DNA of 52,374 nucleotides. It comes from an uncultured Eggerthellaceae bacterium. Its GTDB lineage: Bacteria; Actinomycetota; Coriobacteriia; Coriobacteriales; Eggerthellaceae. Below are positions 25,572-32,252 of this stretch, in pieces. The stretch covers positions 41,309-93,682 of the forward strand of contig CAJUQH010000006.1 of the NCBI GenBank assembly GCA_910588095.1. Direction: 5' to 3'. The notes under the pieces were generated by a model. It made no database searches and was not told where the DNA came from. It saw nothing but the letters and a program-made list of their open reading frames with translations. Position 1 is the first letter of the stretch. Each line of letters starts with the position of its first letter. The position numbers and the translations under genes are program-made.

Positions 25572-26591
25572 ATGTCAGCCAAAGAACGCCTGTACTCGCT
25601 CATTGACAGCACGAAGCTCGGCCGAGCCGCCCTTGAGGCTCGGCGCTCCTACAGGCACTACCGCATTCCGGCCCAGCAGATCAAATCATGCGGCTTCACC
25701 TTCGTCGACAGGCAGAAGGGCTCCGAGAACCTGTGCATCATCCTGGCAGGCTATAAAGAACCGCTCTGGGACGAGGTATTCAAACGCATCGCCCTGTTCG
25801 CACCCGAAGATATAGACATCTGCATCATGACAAGCGGCCTCAGGAACGAAAGCCTCATGGCAGTAGCTGAAGAGCATGGCTGGTCGTATCTTGCTACCGA
25901 GATAAACCACCTTTCTCATATCCAGAACAAAGCCATCGAGCTGCACCCTCAAGCGCAATGGATATACAAGCTTGACGAGGACATGTTCATTCCCCAAGGC
26001 TTTTTCGAGGCCCTACGGCAAACCTATGATACCGTTGAGAAGAACAGCCCCTACGTTCCGGCTTTCGTTTCCCCCTTGATCAACGTGAACTGCTTCGGTT
26101 ACGTGCGGCTGCTTGAGAAGTGTGACTTGCTGGACGATTTCCGTGCTACCGGCCTTGCGCCAGCAAAGGTGACCGACGGCCTGCATCATAACCAGGTCGT
26201 GCTCGAAGATCCCGCTATCGCCAAATACCTCTGGGGCGCTACCCAGCCCAAGCTGCGCGATATCGACGCGCTGACCGCTGAGTTCTCCTCCGAACCGCTT
26301 GCCTACTCCATCTGTCCTGTGCGGTTCAGTATCGGCGCCATTCTCTTCACCCGTGAAGCATGGAAGCTCTTCGAAGGCTTCCCTATCACGTTCGTGGGCA
26401 GCAAGTTCGGCTTAGGCGACGACGAGGAGCATATCTGCCATTTCGCGCACTTCACAGGCCGCGTCATCGTGGTATGCGAGAATATAGCGGTAGGCCATTT
26501 GGGCTACGGTCCGCAGACGAAGGCGATGCTGGATTACTATCTTGAGCATAAGGATCGGTTTGCGCTGAGCCCAGCCAACGACGAGCGATAG
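25572..26591 (+). CDS. Glycosyltransferase-like protein (GT-A fold, DxD-type)
   Basis: 339 aa from ATG 25572, which has AAAAGGA 5-6 bases upstream; an ATG at 25557 would add five residues, and the longer open frame to 25386 has no Shine-Dalgarno site. The middle has WIYKLDEDMFIPQGFFEALR, an acidic DxD-like site in GT-A context, and the C-half carries FTREAWKLFEGFP and GDDEEHICHFAHFTGR, like capsule GT2-type enzymes that read an acceptor with a second acidic cluster. The exact family is not recognised. The coding sequence ends 9 bases before the DUF4422 gene with a clear ribosome site there, so both form one transcript. Confidence 0.6.
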   Translation: MSAKERLYSLIDSTKLGRAALEARRSYRHYRIPAQQIKSCGFTFVDRQKGSENLCIILAGYKEPLWDEVFKRIALFAPEDIDICIMTSGLRNESLMAVAEEHGWSYLATEINHLSHIQNKAIELHPQAQWIYKLDEDMFIPQGFFEALRQTYDTVEKNSPYVPAFVSPLINVNCFGYVRLLEKCDLLDDFRATGLAPAKVTDGLHHNQVVLEDPAIAKYLWGATQPKLRDIDALTAEFSSEPLAYSICPVRFSIGAILFTREAWKLFEGFPITFVGSKFGLGDDEEHICHFAHFTGRVIVVCENIAVGHLGYGPQTKAMLDYYLEHKDRFALSPANDER

Positions 26592-26600
26592 GAGACCGCC

Positions 26601-28529
26601 GTGGCCGCGCCGGATATCAAAATCCTCATTTCATGCCATAAGCCGATCGCACTGCCTCACTCGGATGTCTTCTACCCTATGCATGTAGGAGCTGCTGGCG
26701 CTGATAGCCCGCTTGCCGGTACGCATCCTGACAATGTTGGAGACAACCTATCTGACCGCAACTTCACCTACTGCGAGCTGACCGCTCAGTATTGGGCTTG
26801 GAAGAACCTTGATGCCGACTACTACGGCATGTGCCATTACCGACGCTTCTTCTACTTTGGCAGCAAGCGACACGTCACCAACGATCACGGACAGATCGAG
26901 GTCGACCGACTCTCGCAACAGACCATCGAAGAATACTTCATCGATGACACTGCGTTGATCGAATCCACGGTGGCTCGGCAGGACATGATCACGCCACTCT
27001 ACTGGGATGTACGCAACGTGCCTACGCCCGACGGGCCCAAGAAGACCATCCGCGAGCACATGCGCGCATACGGGCTTATCGATGACGCCGGATTCGAGTT
27101 ACTGCTTGAGATTGCACAACGCGTGCAGCCTGAGTACTATGATGACATCGTCGCCTACCTGAACGGCAGCCGGTACCTTGGGTATAACTGCTATATCATG
27201 CGCCGCGAACTGTTCGAGCGGCTGTGCGAGTTCGAGTTCAGCATACTGGAGGAGTTCGATCGGCGCTTTGATTACTCGCAACGCACCGCAACGCAGCGGC
27301 GCATCTGTGGATTCCTCGGCGAGATATTGTTCAGCGCTTTTGCGAATCATGTTCGCGCCGAAGGCGCCTGGCGCACTGCCGAGTTGCCCATGGTGTTCTT
27401 CATGGACACGCCCGCGCCGCTTGACCTGCATCGATGCAATGCTGAACCGATAACGTCGAGTGATGACAACTGCCAGATCGTCGATATCGTATGGCGCTAT
27501 CCCCTGGAATCACCCTACCAACTTGTCGCTGGCATCGACAGTCTGATTCGCAGTCTCGATGCTCAAAAGCAGTATCGACTTACCGTACTTTGCGAACCGG
27601 AATTCGAATGTGGCATAGCTATTGGCCTTCTGGGAGGTCGCCCCTCGTGCCTTGATCTGCGCTTCACTTCATGGGACGGCTTCGATAAGGGCGCGCTGCC
27701 AATCGAGATGACATGGCCCGAAGCAGAAACTTTGTTGCCCTGGCTTATCCCCTGGCTTTTCCCCGACTCCAAACATTTCCTGTGGATGCAGGGTAGCGAG
27801 GTGTTCTTTGCCAACCCTGCGAACGTGTTCGAATCACTTGGAGACCGCGCTCTTGCCTGCATGCATGATCTTTCGCTTGAGCGCGCGCTGAACCTGCAGG
27901 AGAACGACGCAGTGAAGGCATGCTACCAGGCTCAGACCGGCCAATGCTTCGATTTGTACGATGGCTCCCTTATGGTCATCGATGGCATGCTGTTGCGTTC
28001 GCAGGCATCCGCAGAAAACGTCCTGCAACTGTTCCGCGAGCTTTGCGTGGCATTCGATGCAAGGCCCAAGGATCTTGTGCGCTTCCTAGAACCGTCGGTG
28101 GTGCTCAAGGCGGCATTAAGCGCTCTGTCAGAGCGCTTAGGCGCTGGTACTATCCCATTTGCAGATGCATGTCCGGCCCTTGAGGTAGCCGAGGTGAATA
28201 CCTGGGCTGCTGTCGAGCATGCGTCACCGTGGCGCAATGCCCTGGCAAGCGGCCCTGGCTTGCTGCACTACACGCAGGGTAAGGAACTGACGAAGCGGGA
28301 GCTCTCGCCATTCTCAGAGAAGATGCCGGAAGCCGACAGAATCTTCTGGATGGCTGCACGGCAGTCCGCCGCCTACGAGCAATTGCTGCTTGAGATGGCC
28401 GAATACAACAAGGACGGCATCGGCGACACCCTTATCAATGTTGCCGAAGACCTGCTTCCCTGTGGTACCCGCCGACGCGCTGTCGCGAGCAAAGTCAAGG
28501 TCAAAGCAACATCACTGCTGGGGAGATAG
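26601..28529 (+). CDS. DUF4422-domain capsule-type glycosyltransferase, two-domain
   Basis: 642 aa. Residues ~6-250 match DUF4422: ILISCHKPIALPHSDVFYPM, NFTYCELTAQYWAWKNLDAD and YGMCHYRRFFYF are the family's landmarks, seen in capsular glycosyltransferases. Residues ~290-570 form a second GT-A-like domain (SPYQLVAGIDSLIRSLDAQ, then WLIPWLFPDSKHFLWMQGSE). The start is GTG 26601, with AGGAG 6 bases ahead, placed just after the preceding stop. Probably transfers a sugar onto the ABC-exported chain; bifunctionality is inferred from the two domains. Last gene of the plus-strand glycan module. Confidence 0.72.
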   Translation: MAAPDIKILISCHKPIALPHSDVFYPMHVGAAGADSPLAGTHPDNVGDNLSDRNFTYCELTAQYWAWKNLDADYYGMCHYRRFFYFGSKRHVTNDHGQIEVDRLSQQTIEEYFIDDTALIESTVARQDMITPLYWDVRNVPTPDGPKKTIREHMRAYGLIDDAGFELLLEIAQRVQPEYYDDIVAYLNGSRYLGYNCYIMRRELFERLCEFEFSILEEFDRRFDYSQRTATQRRICGFLGEILFSAFANHVRAEGAWRTAELPMVFFMDTPAPLDLHRCNAEPITSSDDNCQIVDIVWRYPLESPYQLVAGIDSLIRSLDAQKQYRLTVLCEPEFECGIAIGLLGGRPSCLDLRFTSWDGFDKGALPIEMTWPEAETLLPWLIPWLFPDSKHFLWMQGSEVFFANPANVFESLGDRALACMHDLSLERALNLQENDAVKACYQAQTGQCFDLYDGSLMVIDGMLLRSQASAENVLQLFRELCVAFDARPKDLVRFLEPSVVLKAALSALSERLGAGTIPFADACPALEVAEVNTWAAVEHASPWRNALASGPGLLHYTQGKELTKRELSPFSEKMPEADRIFWMAARQSAAYEQLLLEMAEYNKDGIGDTLINVAEDLLPCGTRRRAVASKVKVKATSLLGR

Positions 28530-28574
28530 GCTAAGCTGAAAGCGACCTCGCTCCTGGCGAAAAGGAGTATTCCG

Positions 28575-29132
28575 ATGAAGAAAGTTTCTGAGCCCATAAA
28601 ATGGGAATCGTCACTTTTTGACTGGGACTACGAAGCGGATGTCCCCCTCGTAAGAATTCACAATCAGATGCTAACCAACCTTTCTATCAAACGTGGGGAC
28701 TGGGTAGAGATAACATCCACAAGTACGCAGAAGAGAATCTATAGAATCGCAAGAGGAAGCGGGAGAATTAAGGGGCTTGATTACGACACCATAATGATCG
28801 ACAGAGACGGGGTGAGAGACCTCGACGTAAAGCATCTCGTTAACGATCGAGGCTATCGAACCAAACGACCTGCGTCGATTTCGTACACACTCGTTGCCTC
28901 CGATTGCTCAACCGACCATCCCGACAAGAAAATGGAGTGCGATGTCTATAGCGCTGACTGGACAATTCGCAAAGCACCTCTTCTTAAGCGTATTGTAGCC
29001 CACTGCAGTCATCCAAATTTCAACTATCGCATCCCGATTCAAATTGCCTTTGTGAGCCTTTTTCTTGGTGTACTGGGTTTCTTTGTAGGATGCGCTGGCC
29101 TAATTATAAGCATCATTAGCCTAACTTCGTAA
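28575..29132 (+). CDS. Unknown protein: possible beta-barrel domain plus C-terminal membrane hairpin
   Basis: 185 aa, not recognised. Residues 25-80 alternate short strands with NLSIKRGDWVEI and, ~35 residues on, DGVRDLDVK. This spacing recalls a double-psi beta-barrel half pair, such as CDC48-N or AbrB-like folds, but that is a guess. The last ~35 residues hold one long or two short hydrophobic helices (IPIQIAFVSLFLGVLGFFVG, then CAGLIISIISL). Base composition is clearly more AT-rich than the flanking glycan genes, a sign of separate origin. AAAAGGAG lies 7 bases before ATG 28575. It sits upstream of, and convergent with, the Panacea/RelA-like pair. Confidence 0.6.
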   Translation: MKKVSEPIKWESSLFDWDYEADVPLVRIHNQMLTNLSIKRGDWVEITSTSTQKRIYRIARGSGRIKGLDYDTIMIDRDGVRDLDVKHLVNDRGYRTKRPASISYTLVASDCSTDHPDKKMECDVYSADWTIRKAPLLKRIVAHCSHPNFNYRIPIQIAFVSLFLGVLGFFVGCAGLIISIISLTS

Positions 29133-29228
29133 GGCGCCACATCCCAACAAGGCCACAAAATAATGGCTTTATAGTGTTGCAGGACGAAATGTATTCACCC
29201 CCCCCTGCCGCCATCGATTCACCGCAGC

Positions 29229-30314
29229 TCACAGGAGGCTATAGGCTATCTCGTCGCTTTTCCGCTCTGGCGCCAACAATGGCTCCGCCTCCTTGAGCAA
29301 GCCATCTTCACGCACCCCCTTGAGCACGTCGAACAAGTTGATGAACATGGAAATATCACCGAAGTAGTTTGGGTACAGCTTTTTCATCTTCTCAAGCGAA
29401 GTACCCCACAGGAGAAGGACATCGACCGTTCCTTCAGCCGCAAGCTCAGATTCTAGATATGCCGCAACGGCTCCCTCCCCCTCGATTGGTTTTGCTTCTG
29501 CTGTTTGAACCTCGTAATCGAGCTCGACCAAGCAATACCCATGCGGGTCATCGCCTTCGCCCATCACGAGGAAATTGGCATCGCATGCCGCCCTCAAGAC
29601 AGCCTGTACCTTGAGCATGTCCTGCAAGCTAGCAGCTTCCTCAGGCCAATCCCGCAACTGGTCTTGACGCTCTCCTTTACCTCCCTCGATTCGGGTTATC
29701 ACCTTCGACATGAAGGCAAAGCAATCAGAAGCCCCAGGTAACAGCTCGTTGAATTTCAGCCGCGTTTTCGCAGCACGGTCGTACATCTCGACAGCTGTAG
29801 CCCACGCATGCTGCAATTCCGTCCTAACCTGCAATTCAACCGAAAGCTTAAAGGGACCCCACGGCCCTTCGTAATTGAAGATCAAATGCCTGCAGCGATA
29901 ACCGCCTTGGCGTGGATGCGCAATATAATCACGACTGGCCGATCGGCCCTCATTGAAGCCCTCCAAGACGCTCAGTTCTGCACAGAGTTCCTCAAGATCC
30001 TGCAATAAGGGCACCACGATCCGGCATCCGGCAATATCGTACATGGTGTCGAGCTTATCCGGCGCGTTGGGGCGTTGCAGCTTGTCGATGATGGTATCGA
30101 TCTTCTTGATGCGCCCCGCCACCACCGCATCAGGCCTTCGCTCCAGAAGCGGCTGGATATCGTCAAGCAGCCTCTGCAACGGCTGACGATGAATCTCCCG
30201 CCACCGGTTGACCGTTTCCTTTGCTTCCTGCCTCTTCTCAGGCGACGTTCCCGCAGCAACCAAGGCATCACCGGCCCTGCGCACCTCTTTCTTGGAAAGC
30301 CCGCTCACGCTCAA
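29229..30314 (-). CDS. RelA/SpoT synthetase-domain toxin candidate (toxSAS-like)
   Basis: 361 aa with a single alarmone-synthetase-fold domain (~60-190) and no HD hydrolase, TGS or ACT domains. Landmarks: YDIAGCRIV (Asp93), DYIAHPRQGGYRCRH (129-143, the K/RDYI..P..GYR loop), VELQVRT with the catalytic-position Glu160, and WATAVEMYD. A ~170-residue C-terminal region follows that is not in housekeeping small alarmone synthetases. The TTG start at 30314 overlaps the Panacea-protein TGA by 4 bases, so translation is coupled; GTG 30308 is an alternative. toxSAS enzymes either make toxic alarmones or pyrophosphorylate tRNA CCA ends. Antitoxin-toxin organisation makes a toxin role likely; which reaction is open. 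Confidence 0.8.
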   Translation of the reverse strand: MSVSGLSKKEVRRAGDALVAAGTSPEKRQEAKETVNRWREIHRQPLQRLLDDIQPLLERRPDAVVAGRIKKIDTIIDKLQRPNAPDKLDTMYDIAGCRIVVPLLQDLEELCAELSVLEGFNEGRSASRDYIAHPRQGGYRCRHLIFNYEGPWGPFKLSVELQVRTELQHAWATAVEMYDRAAKTRLKFNELLPGASDCFAFMSKVITRIEGGKGERQDQLRDWPEEAASLQDMLKVQAVLRAACDANFLVMGEGDDPHGYCLVELDYEVQTAEAKPIEGEGAVAAYLESELAAEGTVDVLLLWGTSLEKMKKLYPNYFGDISMFINLFDVLKGVREDGLLKEAEPLLAPERKSDEIAYSLL

Positions 30315-30769
30315 GCGAACACAGGGTTGCCCAAGGACGCGCCCGAATAGAAAGTGCAGATGCTCTCCTTCGTAATCTCCTTGTCCGAGCGCTGGTTGGG
30401 CTCATAACCTTGGCGTGCCGTTTCCCATGGTGCCTCCGAATGCGTCAGCTCGCTGAGATCTGCCCCGCTCATATCGCCGATGCACGCGATGACATGATCG
30501 ATCGAAGCCTTCTCAACGTTGCTAAGGGAACCTTCATCGACATCGCCGAAGAAGCCCGCAGAGATGACGAACTGGCCCTTATGCTCTTGGAAGAGAGCGC
30601 GAACCACAGGACCATTCACCCACGCTTCGATTCTGTCGTCGAACAGAGGAAGACCCTGGCGCACCAGATGATAAGCATGGCTATAGAAGACTATTTTCTG
30701 GAGCTTCATGGTCGAGACGTAACCGAGCTTATCAAGCGCGTATTTTGCAACATCAAGCACATCTGCCAT
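30311..30769 (-). CDS. Panacea (SocA/DUF4065) antitoxin
   Basis: 152-aa single-domain protein. VAKYALDKLGYVSTMKLQKI and YSHAYHLVRQGLPLFDDRIE followed by AWVNGPVVRALF are the signature of the Panacea/SocA family. In characterised PanAT pairs this domain neutralises unrelated toxins, including RelA/SpoT-fold ones. ATG 30769 has AGGAG 5 bases upstream; a GTG two codons earlier is less well placed. It precedes and overlaps the RelA/SpoT-domain gene, the usual antitoxin-first order. A 15-base palindrome 55 bases upstream may serve autoregulation. Confidence 0.87.
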   Translation of the reverse strand: MADVLDVAKYALDKLGYVSTMKLQKIVFYSHAYHLVRQGLPLFDDRIEAWVNGPVVRALFQEHKGQFVISAGFFGDVDEGSLSNVEKASIDHVIACIGDMSGADLSELTHSEAPWETARQGYEPNQRSDKEITKESICTFYSGASLGNPVFA

Positions 30770-30823
30770 ATTCACTCCTTTCCTTCAAGAGAATAGTCTA
30801 CTCGACAAGTTCGAAAAAACGGT

Positions 30824-30838
30824 GGAGAGACTCTCTCC
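30824..30838. promoter_or_regulatory. Perfect 7-1-7 palindrome upstream of the Panacea gene
   Basis: GGAGAGA-C-TCTCTCC is an exact inverted repeat with a one-base centre. It lies in the gap between the toxin-antitoxin pair and the divergent membrane protein gene, so it could be the operator that controls one or both promoters. No confident -35/-10 pair was identified for the antitoxin. Confidence 0.4.
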
Positions 30839-31041
30839 GGTTTGCCGAGATGTCATCAAAAACTGCTAAGCACCCCCGTCCTTTTCCCTAACACCCAGCA
30901 AAACACGCTACCTCTTCAGGCATTGATTAGGAAAGTTCTATCATTCGCGGCAATCTCGCTACCCAGGCGACTTCTCCGTAGCTGCTCCGCGATGTTACTA
31001 TTTACTTGCCGCATGACTGAAATCAGAGGAGCGGGTCGACT

Positions 31042-32097
31042 GTGAGCAATATATTCGAAGCATTCGTCGCTGGCCTTAAGGGTATTAACGCAAAGCAAAC
31101 CGAGAGCGAAACCGAAGCGAAAGTGGGATACGCTGTCGTCTCAACGGCAGCAGCACCAGCCGACAGCAACTTGAGCAAACTCCCCTTCGCCCTCGCGATA
31201 ACCGCACTCGTCCTTAGCCTCACATTCCTGTTCTCGCTTTCAGGCGCAGTGCTTGGAATTGTCGCCGCAGCTATCCTGTACCTCCTGAAGAAAAACGGCA
31301 TCCAAGCCAGCTACAGCAGAGCAACTGCCATCATCGCAGCTTGTGCCCTGCTGCTCGGAGCTTGCTGCGCCTGCAGCTATGCTGTCGCGAGCGCCTACCG
31401 GCCTGCCGATATGCCGGATTCCACCCCACTCGCAAGCACTTACCAACCCGAAGCCGAGCCTGAAACGACTATTGAAGAAGCAACCTTTACCTTGGAGATA
31501 GCTGCACCAAGCACCAAGTCAAGCAGCGACTCGGATTCCTCGATCTCAAAATCAAGCGCAAACAGCAGCTCGAGCGCCAGCAGCTCAGCTTCAAGCGCAC
31601 CTAGCAAGCCCAGTGTTCCGGAAACGGTTGCCGTGAACATATCCGGGACGACCGAGGACGGACTCACCGTATCCGGTACTAAATCTTGCACACCCGGCCA
31701 AGCTTACGAGCTCGACCTCGCCCCCGGCAAGTACATACTCTCCTTCGATGCCATAGCCATGCCTGACGGCGAGACGTTCTACAAAGCCGCCAGCACCACC
31801 TGCACCTTCACGGGAGAAGACTCCACCGCTGCCTACCTTGAGCTTATTCTAGATACCGAGAAAGCTGATCAGGTGAAAGCCGAGAAAGAAGCTGCTGAAG
31901 CAGCCCGCCAAGCCGAGGCAGCCAGAGCCCAAGCTGCTGCTGCAGCAGCCGCGAACGAGTACACCGTCTATATCGCCAATACCGGCAGCAAATACCACCG
32001 CTCTGGATGCCAGTACCTGAAGAAGAGCCAAAACGCCATCTCATTATCCAGCGCCAAGGCCCAAGGCTACACGCCTTGCAGCCGCTGCAACCCATAG
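31042..32097 (+). CDS. Membrane protein with Ser-rich stalk and C-terminal YHxxxC...CxxC module
   Basis: 351 aa. Two membrane segments (about residues 50-80 and 96-118) are followed by a Ser/Ala-rich low-complexity stalk (~150-190). Then come a beta-rich domain (TVAVNISGTTEDGLTVSG) and an Ala/Glu helix rich in AEAARQAEAARAQAAAAAA. The last ~45 residues read VYIANTGSKYHRSGCQYL...GYTPCSRCNP, a His/Cys cluster also found at the ends of secreted nucleases and other exported proteins and likely to bind metal. GTG start 31042 with GAGGAG 10 bases upstream. A strong terminator follows. Function unknown. Confidence 0.65.
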   Translation: MSNIFEAFVAGLKGINAKQTESETEAKVGYAVVSTAAAPADSNLSKLPFALAITALVLSLTFLFSLSGAVLGIVAAAILYLLKKNGIQASYSRATAIIAACALLLGACCACSYAVASAYRPADMPDSTPLASTYQPEAEPETTIEEATFTLEIAAPSTKSSSDSDSSISKSSANSSSSASSSASSAPSKPSVPETVAVNISGTTEDGLTVSGTKSCTPGQAYELDLAPGKYILSFDAIAMPDGETFYKAASTTCTFTGEDSTAAYLELILDTEKADQVKAEKEAAEAARQAEAARAQAAAAAAANEYTVYIANTGSKYHRSGCQYLKKSQNAISLSSAKAQGYTPCSRCNP

Positions 32098-32130
32098 CAG
32101 AGCCAGCACCCCGCCCCAACCATCGCAAGC

Positions 32131-32165
32131 CCGGCGCGCGAACAGCGCGTCGGTCTTTCTTCTTG
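32131..32165 (+). terminator. Rho-independent terminator of the Ser-rich membrane protein gene
   Basis: CCGGCGCGC (32131-32139), loop GAACA, GCGCGTCGG (32145-32153): a 9-bp stem with one G-U pair, followed by TCTTTCTTCTT. It separates the lower-GC island from the teichoic-type genes. Confidence 0.75.
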
Positions 32166-32201
32166 CGCCTCATCCCCACCGCAGCGGGGGCGCCATAGGT
32201 C

Positions 32202-32207
32202 TATAAT
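32202..32207 (+). promoter_or_regulatory. Perfect -10 box ahead of the YidC-TagF fusion gene
   Basis: TATAAT lies 45 bases before the ATG at 32253, downstream of the terminator. No good -35 hexamer was found at 16-18 bases, so an activator or an alternative sigma contact may be needed. Confidence 0.4.
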
Positions 32208-32252
32208 CTTGCCCATCTGTCGGAAACGGGGAAGGCAACCGGAAACCGCCCT

